64,000 nucleotides of DNA from Arsenicicoccus cauae (GCF_009707125.1 NZ_WLVL01000028.1:124001-188000); one strand, 5' to 3'; shown: positions 40,329 to 49,549, numbered from the stretch's first letter. Notes: a model not told the origin generated them from the sequence alone. Numbers and translations: made by a program.

Positions 40329-40628
40329 TCAACGAAGGGGGCGGCGCAGGGTCAGCTCGACGAGGACCGGTCCCGACCGGCGCCGCGACGGGCCGTCCGC
40401 GCCGCAGCCAGCGGCCCCGTCGGCCGAGCCGGAGGCGCACGTCCCGCACCCGCCGTCGGGGCAGCCGGCGGCCAGCTCGCGCGCCTCGACCCTCCCCATC
40501 CGCACGAGGTGGTCGACGGCAGCGTCGACCGATGCCCGGGAGAGCCCCGTCCGGCGTGAGATCTCGTCCAGCGACCGCGCCCCCGACCCGAACGCCGCCA
40601 GCACCTGCTGCAGCGGCCCGCCCGTCAT
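40329..40628 (-). CDS. feoC: FeoC-like iron-sulfur winged-helix protein
   Basis: A 99-residue protein with a small winged-helix (GARSLDEISRRTGLSRASVD, then HLVRMGRVEAR) followed by a cysteine cluster (Cys56, Cys61, Cys64, Cys75) that could bind an iron-sulfur cluster. It overlaps feoB by 4 bp and is the last gene of feoA-feoB-feoC. FeoC proteins are thought to sense iron or oxygen and stabilise or regulate FeoB. Sequence similarity in this family is low, so the call relies partly on position. Confidence 0.8.
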   Translation of the reverse strand: MTGGPLQQVLAAFGSGARSLDEISRRTGLSRASVDAAVDHLVRMGRVEARELAAGCPDGGCGTCASGSADGAAGCGADGPSRRRSGPVLVELTLRRPLR

Positions 40629-42739
40629 ACGAGCAGCCGCCCGACCTGGAACACCAGGACCGACAGCGCCCAGGCCATCGTCAGCTGCACCACCAGCCCG
40701 AACCCCGTCCAGCGCAGACCGATCTCACGCCGCTGCGCCGCCAGGGTCGCGACGCAGGGGGTGTAGGCCAGCAGGAAGACCATGAACGCGAGCGCGGCCG
40801 CCGTCCCGTGGCCGCCCGACGAGCGCTCCAGGTCCTCGCGGATGACCTCGCCGAGCCGGCCGGGCTCACGCTCGCTGGCGGGCTCGGACACCGCGTAGGT
40901 CTGCGCCCACGACGAGATGACCGCCTCCTTGGCGACGAAGCCCACGACCAGCGCGGACGAGGTCCGCCACTCGCCGTAGCCGGCGGGCGCGAAGACGGGA
41001 GCGACCGCGGAGGCACCGGCGGCGTAGACGGAGTCCGCGGCCTGCACCTCGCCGAAGGACCCCCTGCCCGGCATAGGGGTGGCCTGCAGCAGCCAGATCG
41101 CGACGACCGTGGCGACGATGATGCCGCCGGCGGTCCGCAGGAATCCCCGCAGCCGCACCCAGGTCTGCGTGGCCATGAGCCGCAGGTGCGGGAGCTGATA
41201 GGGCGGCAGGTCGAGGATCAGCGGCTCGTCGCCGACGCGGCGCCATACCGTGGAGCGCAGCGCGAGGCCGAGCCCGACGACCAGCACGATGGACAGGAGG
41301 TACATCGCGAAGACGACGGTGCCCGCCTGGCGTGGGAAGAAGGTCGTCGCCAGCAGGACGTAGACCGTGAGCCGCGCGGTGCACGACGTGAGCGGCACGA
41401 GCAGCGAGGTCATGACGCGGTGGTGCGCGTTGGGCAGGGTGCGGGTGGCGGCGATGGCCGGCACGTTGCACCCGAAGCCGACCACCAGCGGCAGGAAGGC
41501 CCTCCCCGGCAGGCCGATCGACCGCATCAGCCGGTCGGTGACGACGGCGGCGCGGGCCATGTAGCCCGAGTCCTCGAGCAGCGACAGCAGCGCGAACATC
41601 AGCGCCATGAGCGGCACGAAGGTCAGGAGCATCCCGACGCCGGCGATGAGCCCGTCCACGACGAAGCCGCGAACCGGGCTCTCCCCCAAGCCGATACGAC
41701 CGAGCAGCCACCCTGCTGCGTCGCTGACGGGGCCGGTGAACAATCCGTCGAGCCAGTCCTGCATCGGCGCCGCGACGGTCGTGGTGAGCTGGAACACCAC
41801 CCACATGGCCGCCAGGAAGACCAGCGGCCCCCAGAGGCGGTGCGTCACGATCCCGTCGACCCGGTCGGTCCACCCGACCCGGACCTCGTCACCCTGGCTG
41901 ACCGCGCCCTCCAGGGCCGACTCGACCCACGCGAACCGGTCGTCGGCCAGCAGCAGCTCGTGGTCGGCGGAGTCGAGCGAGTCCACGGGCCCGACCAGGT
42001 CCTCCCCGTCGGGGTTGTCCGTCTGGTCGTGGGCGTGTCGGTCCCGTATGCCGTCAACCGCCCGCACGGCAGGGACCGGGCGATCCAGGGTGTCGACCAC
42101 GACGTGCGCGAGGGTGTCCAGCCCCGTGCGACGCCGGGGGTCGACGGGGACGACCGGCACGCCCAGCGAGGTCGCCAGTCGGTCCGCATCGACGTGGATG
42201 CCGCGCCGCTCGGCGACGTCGCCCATGGTCAGGGCCACCACGACCCGCAACGCGTGCTCGCGGACCTGCGCCACGAGGTAGAGGCTGCGCGCCAGGTGCG
42301 CGGCGTCGACCGTGACGACCACGAGGTCGGGGCGCTCGGCGGGCGGCTTGTCGACGAGCAGAGCACGCGTGAGCTCCTCGTCCGGGGAGGCGGGGTCCAG
42401 GCTGTAGGCGCCGGGCAGGTCGACGAGGTCCAGCTCGCCGGCCGTGCCCTCGCCCTCGCCCTCGCCCGCCGCGCGGCGTGGGGCCGCGGACGGGCCGACC
42501 CGCCACGCCCCGCGTCCCACCTCCACCGAGGTGCCGGGCCAGTTGCCCACGTGGCGGCGGGCGCCCGTGAGGGCGTTGAACAACGTCGACTTGCCCACGT
42601 TGGGCGAGCCGGCCAGGGCGACGACCGGCGCCCCGGGGGCCGCGGCCGGTCCACCGGCGTCGCTGTGGCAGCTGGGCACGCCGGCGGCCGTGATGTGCCC
42701 GGAGGTGGCGGCCCCGGCGTGGGGCGGGGCCTGCGTCAT
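40625..42739 (-). CDS. feoB: Ferrous iron transport protein B
   Basis: A 704-residue iron permease. The N-terminal G-protein domain has G1 GSPNVGKST (44-52) and G3 DLPGAYSLD. The membrane part has Nramp-like gate repeats (FGCNVPAIAATRTL; LVGFVAKEAVISSWAQTY) and about eight to ten helices. The first 35 residues hold His and Cys and are unlike most FeoB proteins. It takes up Fe(II) under low-iron or micro-oxic conditions. It overlaps feoA and feoC by 4 bp each. Confidence 0.95.
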   Translation of the reverse strand: MTQAPPHAGAATSGHITAAGVPSCHSDAGGPAAAPGAPVVALAGSPNVGKSTLFNALTGARRHVGNWPGTSVEVGRGAWRVGPSAAPRRAAGEGEGEGTAGELDLVDLPGAYSLDPASPDEELTRALLVDKPPAERPDLVVVTVDAAHLARSLYLVAQVREHALRVVVALTMGDVAERRGIHVDADRLATSLGVPVVPVDPRRRTGLDTLAHVVVDTLDRPVPAVRAVDGIRDRHAHDQTDNPDGEDLVGPVDSLDSADHELLLADDRFAWVESALEGAVSQGDEVRVGWTDRVDGIVTHRLWGPLVFLAAMWVVFQLTTTVAAPMQDWLDGLFTGPVSDAAGWLLGRIGLGESPVRGFVVDGLIAGVGMLLTFVPLMALMFALLSLLEDSGYMARAAVVTDRLMRSIGLPGRAFLPLVVGFGCNVPAIAATRTLPNAHHRVMTSLLVPLTSCTARLTVYVLLATTFFPRQAGTVVFAMYLLSIVLVVGLGLALRSTVWRRVGDEPLILDLPPYQLPHLRLMATQTWVRLRGFLRTAGGIIVATVVAIWLLQATPMPGRGSFGEVQAADSVYAAGASAVAPVFAPAGYGEWRTSSALVVGFVAKEAVISSWAQTYAVSEPASEREPGRLGEVIREDLERSSGGHGTAAALAFMVFLLAYTPCVATLAAQRREIGLRWTGFGLVVQLTMAWALSVLVFQVGRLLV

Positions 42740-42987
42740 ACGACCGGCACCTCCTGCTCCCCGAGGACCTGCATGCCGCGCGCCGTCTCCCGGTCCAGAG
42801 CGATGCGGGAGCCGGCCACCGCCACGACCCGACCACCCCCGGCCGTGCGGTGGACCACCTCGACCGTCGCGCCGGTGCGCAGGCCCAGCTCGGCCAGCCG
42901 ACGACGCGCCCCGAGGGGCAGCCCGACCAGGGTGAGGCGCACCGGTCGCCGGAGGGGGACGGACTGGAGCGTGTCGGTGGGCCTCAT
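42736..42987 (-). CDS. feoA: Ferrous iron transport protein A
   Basis: An 83-residue SH3-like protein with LVGLPLGARRRLAELGLRTG and RIALDRETARGMQV, the family pattern. It is cytoplasmic and probably interacts with FeoB. The ATG at 42987 (MRPTDTLQ) is preferred because the frame upstream of it runs through the iron-regulator site. Confidence 0.88.
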   Translation of the reverse strand: MRPTDTLQSVPLRRPVRLTLVGLPLGARRRLAELGLRTGATVEVVHRTAGGGRVVAVAGSRIALDRETARGMQVLGEQEVPVV

Positions 42988-43004
42988 GCCGCCCACAGTA
43001 CGCC

Positions 43005-43023
43005 TGAGGTTAGGCACGCCTTG
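43005..43023 (-). promoter_or_regulatory. IdeR/DtxR-type iron box upstream of feoA
   Basis: The 19-bp sequence TGAGGTTAGGCACGCCTTG matches the iron-box consensus TTAGGTTAGGCTAACCTAA at 13 positions, including the central TTAGGC core. It lies 17 bp upstream of the feoA start, where Fe(II)-loaded IdeR/DtxR would repress the operon. Confidence 0.65.
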
Positions 43024-43066
43024 CACGGGTTACCCGTGAGGGGACGTCGGGTCGGGCGGCTCGCGC

Positions 43067-44482
43067 TCAGATGTCCAGGCCCTCCAGCAGGTCCGTGACG
43101 AGCGCGGCGATGGGGCTGCGCTCGCTGCGGGTCAAGGTGACGTGGGCGAAGAGCGGGTGCCCCTTCAGGGTCTCGATGACCGCGGCGACGCCGTCGTGGC
43201 GCCCCACCCGGAGGTTGTCGCGCTGCGCGACGTCGTGGGTGAGGACGACGCGGGAGTTCTGGCCGACGCGAGACAGGACCGTGAGCAGGACGTTGCGCTC
43301 GAGCGACTGGGCCTCGTCGACGATGACGAAGGCGTCGTGCAGCGAGCGCCCGCGGATGTGCGTGAGCGGCAGCACCTCGAGCAGGCCGCGGTCGATGACC
43401 TCCTCCACGACCTCCGTGGACACCACGGCGCCCAGGGTGTCGAAGACCGCCTGCGCCCAGGGCCCCATCTTCTCGTTCTCGGTCCCGGGGAGATAGCCGA
43501 GCTCCTGGCCGCCGACGGCGTAGAGCGGGCGGAAGACGATGACCTTGCGGTGCTGACGGCGCTCCATCACGGCCTCGAGCCCGGCGCACAGGGCGAGGGC
43601 GCTCTTGCCGGTGCCGGCCCGGCCGCCGAGGGAGATGATGCCGACGTCCGGGTCGAGCAGCAGGTCCAGGGCGATCCGCTGCTCCGCGGAACGGCCGTGC
43701 AGCCCGAAGGCGTCCCGGTCGCCACGCACCTGGCGCACCGCACCGTCCGCCCCGACCCGGCCGAGGCCGCTGCCGCGGGCTGAGGACAGCACCAGACCGG
43801 TGTGCACGGGCAGGTCCTTGGCCTCGGGCATCTCGGCGCGACCGTTCTCGTAGAGCGCGTCCAGCTGCTCCGGGGCGACCTCCAGCTCGACGATCCCCGT
43901 CCAGCCCGAGTCGACCTTCCACTCGTGGCGGTACTCCTCGGCGTCCAGGCCGACCGCCGAGGCCTTGACCCGCATGGGCAGGTCCTTGCTGACGATCGTC
44001 ACGTGCCGGCCGGAGTCTGCCAGGTGCTTGGCGACCGCGAGGATGCGCGTGTCGTTGTCGCCCAGCCGGAACCCGTCCGGCAGGACGCGCGGGTCGGTGT
44101 GGTTGAGCTCGACCCGCAGGGTGCCGCCGTCCTCGCCGACGGACACCGCGTGATCCAGCCGCCCCTCCTTGACCCGCAGGTCGTCGAGCAGCCGCAGCGC
44201 CTGCCGGGCGAAGTAGCCCAGCTCCGGGTGGTGCCGCTTGGCCTCGAGCTCGGTCACGACGACGACCGGCAGCACCACCTCGTGCTCGGCGAAGCGGAGC
44301 ATCGCCCGGGGGTCGGACAGGAGCACGGAGGTGTCGATCACGTAGGTGCGGCACCCCTTCGCCACCGCGCCCTGGACGGCGGCCAGATCCCCGGCGACCT
44401 CGGCGACCCCCTCGCCCCGGACGTCGGCGCCGCCCTCGCCCCGCTTGTCCGCGGACGTCTCGTCATGGCTGGTCTGCGTCAC
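43067..44482 (-). CDS. phoH2: PhoH2-type PIN domain-ATPase
   Basis: A 471-residue fusion. The N-terminal PIN nuclease domain (about 45-180) has the acidic residues in [12 protein letters not shown] and [10 protein letters not shown], and NDTRILAVA. The C-terminal PhoH ATPase has Walker [15 protein letters not shown] and Walker [14 protein letters not shown]. Mycobacterial PhoH2 is a sequence-specific RNA helicase and RNase (family knowledge). The first ~40 residues are low-complexity, so a later start is possible. A 294-bp gap upstream holds nothing I recognise and presumably its promoter. Confidence 0.88.
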   Translation of the reverse strand: MTQTSHDETSADKRGEGGADVRGEGVAEVAGDLAAVQGAVAKGCRTYVIDTSVLLSDPRAMLRFAEHEVVLPVVVVTELEAKRHHPELGYFARQALRLLDDLRVKEGRLDHAVSVGEDGGTLRVELNHTDPRVLPDGFRLGDNDTRILAVAKHLADSGRHVTIVSKDLPMRVKASAVGLDAEEYRHEWKVDSGWTGIVELEVAPEQLDALYENGRAEMPEAKDLPVHTGLVLSSARGSGLGRVGADGAVRQVRGDRDAFGLHGRSAEQRIALDLLLDPDVGIISLGGRAGTGKSALALCAGLEAVMERRQHRKVIVFRPLYAVGGQELGYLPGTENEKMGPWAQAVFDTLGAVVSTEVVEEVIDRGLLEVLPLTHIRGRSLHDAFVIVDEAQSLERNVLLTVLSRVGQNSRVVLTHDVAQRDNLRVGRHDGVAAVIETLKGHPLFAHVTLTRSERSPIAALVTDLLEGLDI

Positions 44483-44776
44483 GCTGACTCCCCACGCGCG
44501 ACGGTGCCGTCGCGCTCGCTCTCGGTCCGGAGGCCGACCCTGACGCCGGGGCGCCGGGTCCGGCCCCCGTCCGGAGCACGTGTGGCTCCCTCAACGTCAA
44601 GGCCTTCCCATCCGTGCGCTGGATGCGCCGGATGCCCGCCACGGTACGTGCGGCTCGCCGAGGTCGCGCGGGAGATCTCGCCGCGGCGCGCCCGGGTTCA
44701 GCGGAAGTTCACCCGCGCAGACCCCTGGCGTCGTCGGGGACCGCCGTATGGGGACACCCCAGTCTCGCGCGAACCA

Positions 44777-45544
44777 TCAGGAGCCGTAACGCCGTTCGCG
44801 GTCGGCATACGACCGCAGGGCCCGCAGGAAGTCCACCCGACGGAAGTCGGGCCAGTAGGCCTCGCAGAAGTAGAACTCGCTGTGGATCGACTGCCACAGC
44901 AGGAAGCCGCCGATGCGCTGCTCGCCCGAGGTGCGGATCACGAGGTCCGGGTCGGGCTGCCCCTTGGTGTAGAGGTGGTCGGCGATCTGGTCGACGTCCA
45001 GCGACTCGATGATCTGCTCCAGCGTGCGGCCCCGGGCGGCCTGCGCACGCAGGAGATCCTTGACGGCGTCAGCGATCTCGCGGCGCCCGCCGTAGCCCAC
45101 GGCGATGTTGCAGACGAGTCCGTCGAGCTCGGCCGTGGCCTGCTCGGCGCTGCGCAGCGCGGTCGAGGTCTCGGCGGGCAGGAGGTCCAGCGCCCCGACC
45201 AGCCGGATGCGCCAGCGCTGCTGCTCGGCGAGCGCGGCGACGGTGGTCTCGATGATGCGCAGCAGCGGTGCGAGCTCGGCCTCGGGACGGCTGAGGTTGT
45301 CGGTGGACAGCAGCCACAGGGTGACGAACTCGATGCCCACCTCGTCGCACCACTCCAGCAGGTGCTCGATCCGGTCCGCCCCGGCCTGGTGCCCCTCGGC
45401 CGTGTCAGCGCCCTTGGCGCGTGCCCAGCGACGGTTGCCGTCGAGCATCACGCCGACGTGCCGCGGCAGCCCCGCGGTGGGCAGCTGGCTGAGCAGCCGA
45501 CGCTCGTAGGCGGAGTACAGCGGGTTGCCGACGGCGCTGCGCAC
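44777..45544 (-). CDS. Short-chain Z-isoprenyl diphosphate synthase (UppS family)
   Basis: A 255-residue cis-prenyltransferase. MLDGNRRWA carries the catalytic Asp; GHQAGADRIEHLLEWC, LSTDNLSRP, LVIRTSGEQRIGGFLLWQ and SEFYFCEAYWPDF are the other conserved regions. The locus (next to mca) matches mycobacterial Rv1086, which makes Z,E-farnesyl diphosphate rather than full-length decaprenyl diphosphate. Chain length cannot be settled from sequence. The GTG at 45544 is supported by AAGGAGG 6 nt upstream; a longer frame adds 20 residues. Confidence 0.87.
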   Translation of the reverse strand: MRSAVGNPLYSAYERRLLSQLPTAGLPRHVGVMLDGNRRWARAKGADTAEGHQAGADRIEHLLEWCDEVGIEFVTLWLLSTDNLSRPEAELAPLLRIIETTVAALAEQQRWRIRLVGALDLLPAETSTALRSAEQATAELDGLVCNIAVGYGGRREIADAVKDLLRAQAARGRTLEQIIESLDVDQIADHLYTKGQPDPDLVIRTSGEQRIGGFLLWQSIHSEFYFCEAYWPDFRRVDFLRALRSYADRERRYGS

Positions 45545-45643
45545 GGGAACCTCCTTGACCGGTGACTCGGCGGACTCAGCGGGCTGTGCCAGCTCGGCGC
45601 GCACGGCGTGCTGGAGGGCGGCGCGGCACGAACGGTGCCGAGG

Positions 45644-45865
45644 CTACTCCTGCCGCCCGCCCTCGGCCCCTTGCTCGCGCGCGGCCTGCCGGTCGCGCTC
45701 GGCCTGCTGCTCCGCGGCCTCGCGGTAGCGCACCCGGCGCAGGTGGCCGTTCATGCTCCGGGCGAGCAGCCAGATCGCCAGCGCCAGCAAGAAGATCACG
45801 ACGAAGGCTGCGAAGCCCGGTCCGATCTGGTTGTAGAGGTCGTTGCCGCCGCCACCGGGGTTCAT
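45644..45865 (-). CDS. Small single-pass membrane protein next to mca
   Basis: A 73-residue protein with one transmembrane helix (FAAFVVIFLLALAIWLLARS, about 18-37), a glycine-rich N-terminus (MNPGGGGND) and a charged, Glu/Gln/Arg-rich C-terminal helix (YREAAEQQAERDRQAAREQG). It overlaps the end of mca by 4 bp. A similar small membrane protein lies next to mca in mycobacteria (Rv1083). Function is unknown. Confidence 0.75.
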   Translation of the reverse strand: MNPGGGGNDLYNQIGPGFAAFVVIFLLALAIWLLARSMNGHLRRVRYREAAEQQAERDRQAAREQGAEGGRQE

Positions 45866-46845
45866 GAGTCCTGCTCCTCGTGCTCGTGCTCGTGCTCGCT
45901 CTCGAGGGCCACGCGGCCGTCGTAGGCGATGGACAGGTCGCTGCGACGAGCCAGCGCGTCCGCCTCGTCGAGCGTGCCCAGGCCGGCGAACAGGTCGTCC
46001 TCACCGGCCTCGACCGGGACGTACGACAGGGCGGCCTCGAAGTCGTCGTACGGCCAGGACTGCTCCTGGATCGCGAGCGGCACCTGGAACCACGTGCCGT
46101 CCGGGTCGACCTGGGTGGCGTGGGCCATGAGGGCGGCGTCCCGGATCGGGAAGTACTGCGCGACGTGGACCTTGGTGGTCACCGTCCGCTCGGGGCGGTC
46201 GCGCCACCCCTTGAGCCAGTCGTCGTACGGACTCTTGTGCCCGCCCGCCAGCATCGCCTCGTGGAAGGCCGTGATGCGCGCCTTGGAGAAGGTCTGGTTG
46301 TAGTAGATCTTGAGCGGCTGCCAGGGCTCGCCCGCGTGCGGGTAGCGGTCGGCGTCCCCGGCCGCCTCGAACGCCGCCATCGCCACCACGTGGGTCATGA
46401 CGTGGTCGGGGTGCGGGTAGCCGCCCTTCTCGTCATAGGTCGTCATGACGTGCGGACGGAACTCCCGGACGACCCGGACCAGCGCCTCGGTCGTGACGTC
46501 CAGCGACTCGAGGGCGAAGCACCCGTCCGGCAGCGGCGGCAACGGGTCCCCCTCGGGCAGCCCCGAGTCGACGAAGCCCAGCCACACCTGCTGCACGTCG
46601 AGGATCTCGCGCGCCTTGGCCATCTCCTGGCGGCGCACCTCCGGGAGGTTGCGCTGGATGTGCGGGTCGTCCTTGAGCTTGTCGTTGAGCACGTCCCCGC
46701 GCTCGCCGCCGGTGCAGGTGACGACGAGGACCTCGTGCCCCTCCGCGCGGTAGCGCGCCATGGTCGCCGCGCCCTTGCTGGACTCGTCGTCGGGGTGGGC
46801 GTGCACGCACATGAGCCGCAGCGGGCCACGGGCGGTGTCGGTCAC
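45862..46845 (-). CDS. mca: Mycothiol S-conjugate amidase
   Basis: A 327-residue zinc amidase that cleaves mycothiol conjugates of toxins to release mercapturic acids. The zinc motif AHPDDE (His17, Asp20) and GGYPHPDHVM are diagnostic of the LmbE-like family, and TGGERGDVLND and KIYYNQTFSKARI are typical of Mca over MshB. The GTG at 46845 has AAGGA upstream. The C-terminus ends in His/Glu repeats (EHEHEHEEQDS). It implies that this organism makes mycothiol. Confidence 0.92.
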   Translation of the reverse strand: MTDTARGPLRLMCVHAHPDDESSKGAATMARYRAEGHEVLVVTCTGGERGDVLNDKLKDDPHIQRNLPEVRRQEMAKAREILDVQQVWLGFVDSGLPEGDPLPPLPDGCFALESLDVTTEALVRVVREFRPHVMTTYDEKGGYPHPDHVMTHVVAMAAFEAAGDADRYPHAGEPWQPLKIYYNQTFSKARITAFHEAMLAGGHKSPYDDWLKGWRDRPERTVTTKVHVAQYFPIRDAALMAHATQVDPDGTWFQVPLAIQEQSWPYDDFEAALSYVPVEAGEDDLFAGLGTLDEADALARRSDLSIAYDGRVALESEHEHEHEEQDS

Positions 46846-46917
46846 GAGGGGTCCTTCCGGCGGGACTACGGTGGTGGGCGACCCCCATTGTGCCCCGAAC
46901 CACCTGCAGGAGCCGAC

Positions 46918-47340
46918 GTGCCTGACGACGCCTACCCGGACGTGGACGAGCGGGACTACGACGAGGAGCTCGAGCAGCCCGTCGTGCCCCGGCTCGGCTC
47001 CCGCCGGTGGTGGTGGATCGCGGCGGCCGTCCTCGTCCCGGCGGTCGCGCTCCTCGCCTGGATCGGCGTGCAGAACGCCACCGACGTCATCACCCACCGG
47101 GTCATCAACTACCGCGTCGCGGACGACCGGACGGTGATGGTGGACTTCGAGGTGACCCGGCCGCGGGGCTGGACGGTGTCCTGCGAGGTCGAGGCGCTCG
47201 ACGTGCGCTTCGCGCCGGTCGGGACGGCGCACGTGCGGGTGACCGCGGACGACCGGCAGGACACGACGCGCACCCGCACCACCCTGCGCACGACCTCGCG
47301 AGCCGTGACCGGCACAGTCAAGCTCTGCACGCGCGTGTGA
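46918..47340 (+). CDS. DUF4307 single-pass membrane protein
   Basis: A 140-residue protein with an acidic cytoplasmic N-terminus, one helix (WWWIAAAVLVPAVALLAWIG), and an extracytoplasmic beta-rich domain (VINYRVADDRTVMVDFEVTR, then TTSRAVTGTVKLCTRV) with two cysteines (CEVEA and KLC). This matches DUF4307, which is found between mca and greA in actinobacteria. AGGAG 6 nt upstream supports the GTG at 46918. It is divergent from mca with a 72-bp gap. Function is unknown. Confidence 0.85.
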   Translation: MPDDAYPDVDERDYDEELEQPVVPRLGSRRWWWIAAAVLVPAVALLAWIGVQNATDVITHRVINYRVADDRTVMVDFEVTRPRGWTVSCEVEALDVRFAPVGTAHVRVTADDRQDTTRTRTTLRTTSRAVTGTVKLCTRV

Positions 47341-47407
47341 GCCACCCTTCGACGCCGTCTGATCAGGGCCGTCCGGGCCGGTTCGAGCACGGTCGGGGGC
47401 CAGTTGG

Positions 47408-47481
47408 TACACTGGTCGCTTACTCGTGCGGGTCTGGACCTGACGCGCGGCTCCCCGGAGCCTCGTCGCGTGGTCCGGACC
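47408..47481 (+). promoter_or_regulatory. greA leader: possible -10 and long folded hairpin
   Basis: A TACACT box at 47408-47413 could serve as a -10. From 47431 to 47481 the leader can fold into one long stem: 47431-47440 with 47472-47481 (10 pairs, one G-T), 47443-47447 with 47467-47471, and 47449-47454 with 47457-47462 closed by a 2-nt loop. About 21 pairs in 51 nt lie 29 nt upstream of the greA start codon. The fold is seen in sequence; an attenuation role is inference. Confidence 0.55.
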
Positions 47482-47510
47482 CTGACTTATACCGACCAGG
47501 AGACATCATC

Positions 47511-48002
47511 GTGACCGAGACGACCGCTCAGCAGAGCTTCCTGACCCAGGAGGCCTACGACCGCCTCAAGGGTGAGCTCGAGCAGCTGTCGGGCCCCGGC
47601 CGCACCGACATCGCCAAGCGCATCGAGGCCGCCCGTGACGAGGGCGACCTCAAGGAGAACGGCGGATACCACGCGGCCAAGGAGGAGCAGGGCAAGATGG
47701 AGGCCCGCATCCGCCAGCTCAAGCAGCTGCTGGAGACCGCCAAGGTCGGCGAGGCCCCTGCGGACGACGGCATCGTCGAGCCGGGCATGGTCGTCACCGT
47801 CGACCTGTTCGGCGACGACCTGACGTTCCTGCTCGGCAGCCGCGAGATGGCCGGCGACGAGGACCTCGAGGTCTACTCCGAGAAGTCCCCCCTCGGCGCC
47901 GCCATCAACGGCAAGAGGAAGGGCGACTCGGCCTCGTACGAGGCCCCCAACGGCAAGACCATCTCGGTCAAGATCAAGGACGCCAAGCCCTATCAGGCGT
48001 GA
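47511..48002 (+). CDS. greA: Transcription elongation factor GreA
   Basis: A 163-residue factor that rescues backtracked RNA polymerase by stimulating RNA cleavage. The N-terminal coiled coil runs from about 12 to 78 and carries the acidic tip ARDEGDLKENGGYHAAKEEQ (DLxENxxY motif). The C-terminal FKBP-like domain has LGAAINGKRKGD. AGGAG 9 nt upstream supports the GTG at 47511. The leader is strongly structured and a perfect hairpin closes the transcript. Confidence 0.95.
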   Translation: MTETTAQQSFLTQEAYDRLKGELEQLSGPGRTDIAKRIEAARDEGDLKENGGYHAAKEEQGKMEARIRQLKQLLETAKVGEAPADDGIVEPGMVVTVDLFGDDLTFLLGSREMAGDEDLEVYSEKSPLGAAINGKRKGDSASYEAPNGKTISVKIKDAKPYQA

Positions 48003-48043
48003 CTGTGTGACTGTATGACAGCCTGACCTCCTCGTTCTCCCAC

Positions 48044-48090
48044 GATCGTGAGGGTCTGGTCCACGATTCTTGGACCAGACCCTCACGATC
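48044..48090. terminator. Perfect 20-bp hairpin between greA and glutamate mutase L
   Basis: Arms 48044-48063 and 48071-48090 are perfectly complementary around a 7-nt loop, followed by TTCGGGTTCT. It lies between two convergent genes and should terminate both. Confidence 0.9.
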
Positions 48091-48121
48091 TTCGGGTTCT
48101 CCGGGCCGTATGCCGACCGCC

Positions 48122-49474
48122 CTACCGCAGCAGCCGCGCTGCCACCCGGCGGGCCGCCGCCTCGTCGACCCCCGCGAGCAGCCCCACCGCGCACAGCACG
48201 TAGTCCACGTCCACGGCCGTCCGGGCCTGGTCGGGCACCCGCCAGCCGCCGGCCCAGTCGCTCGTGACCGCGCCGAGCACCTCCCCTGCTGTCCTCTCCC
48301 CCGCTGTCGCTGTGCTCCCCCCCGGCTGGCCGCCGTGCCGCAGCGCACCGCCCGACCCCAGCACGAGGGCGATGTCGCCGGTGGGACGGTCCGGGCGGGC
48401 GTGGCGGCGCACCGCGATCGTGGCCGCGAGGCGGGCCAGCTCGGCGTCGTGCCTGCGCTCGATCGCGTCGACCGGCAGGTGCCCGGTGTCGGCGTGGACG
48501 CGGTCGGCATACGCGCTCAGGCCCTCGCTCACGGCGAGCCCCTCGCCGGGGGCCGCCTCGACGATGGTGGGGGCGTTCCAGCGCATCCCGAGGTCCCCCT
48601 CGACGGTGCGCATCGCCCAGAGCGTGCCGACGACGTGCTTGCGCAGCGTCGCGTCCTCCCCCTGCGGCTCGATGACGGAGTAGACGTCGGTCGTCGCGCC
48701 GCCCACGTCGACGACCAGAACGTCGCCGTCGTGCAGCGCCGCCAGCACCTCGACGCCGCTCAGCACCGCGTCGGGCGTCGCGGCGCGCACCAGCCGCGCC
48801 AGCTCCGGCCCCCGCGACAGCCCCTTGCCCCCGATCACGTGCTCCAGGAACACCTCCCGGATGGCGGCCCGCGCCCCTTCCGGCGCGATGACGCCGATGC
48901 GCGGGACGACGTTGTCCGTGGCGACCACCCGGCGGCCGGTCTCCTGCAGGATCGCCACGACCTCGTCACGCGCCGCGGCATTGCCGGCGACCACGACGGG
49001 CATGGTCACGCGGGCCCGCGCCAGGCGAGTCGCGTTGTGCCGCAGCACCTCTGCGTTGCCCCCGTCGGTGCCGCCGACGAGCAGGACCACGTCCGGACGG
49101 CTGGCCCGCAGGTCGCGGATGCCCTGCGCGTCGAGCTCGCCCGCGCTCACGTGGACGACCTTGGCGCCGGCCGACAGGCCCACGCGGTGCCCCGCCTCGG
49201 CGGTCACCGTCCGCTCGTAGCCCACCACCGCGAGCCGCAGCCCCCCACCCGCGCTGGAGCACAGCAGCACGTCGTCGATCGACCCCGCCCCGCCCAGCGC
49301 CGGGTCGACGAGCTGCGCCTCGACCAGCCCGCGCGCGGTCCGGTAGCCGTCGAGCACGTCGGTGGTCACGGTGGTCAGCGTCTCGGCCCGCGCCACCAGC
49401 TCACCGGTCTGCGTCTCGACCACCACCGCCTTGGTGAAGGTCGAGCCGACATCGACGCACAGCACGCGAGACAT
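48122..49474 (-). CDS. Glutamate mutase L (GlmL/MutL-type ASKHA protein)
   Basis: A 450-residue ASKHA-fold protein starting RVLCVDVGSTFTKAVVVETQ, with LVGGTDGGNAEVLRHN, VVVDVGGATTDVYSV and VLGSGGALRH as nucleotide-binding motifs. This matches the MutL family named after the accessory protein of the coenzyme B12-dependent glutamate mutase operon, probably a reactivating chaperone. No glutamate mutase subunit genes (mutS, mutE) are near, so its partner here is unknown. It is monocistronic. Confidence 0.85.
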   Translation of the reverse strand: MSRVLCVDVGSTFTKAVVVETQTGELVARAETLTTVTTDVLDGYRTARGLVEAQLVDPALGGAGSIDDVLLCSSAGGGLRLAVVGYERTVTAEAGHRVGLSAGAKVVHVSAGELDAQGIRDLRASRPDVVLLVGGTDGGNAEVLRHNATRLARARVTMPVVVAGNAAARDEVVAILQETGRRVVATDNVVPRIGVIAPEGARAAIREVFLEHVIGGKGLSRGPELARLVRAATPDAVLSGVEVLAALHDGDVLVVDVGGATTDVYSVIEPQGEDATLRKHVVGTLWAMRTVEGDLGMRWNAPTIVEAAPGEGLAVSEGLSAYADRVHADTGHLPVDAIERRHDAELARLAATIAVRRHARPDRPTGDIALVLGSGGALRHGGQPGGSTATAGERTAGEVLGAVTSDWAGGWRVPDQARTAVDVDYVLCAVGLLAGVDEAAARRVAARLLR

Positions 49475-49549
49475 GCCCGCAGGCTATCCACCCCGGCCCT
49501 GGTGGACGTCGCGCGGCCCCTCCGGCTCCGCGTCACTAGCCTGGGGGCC

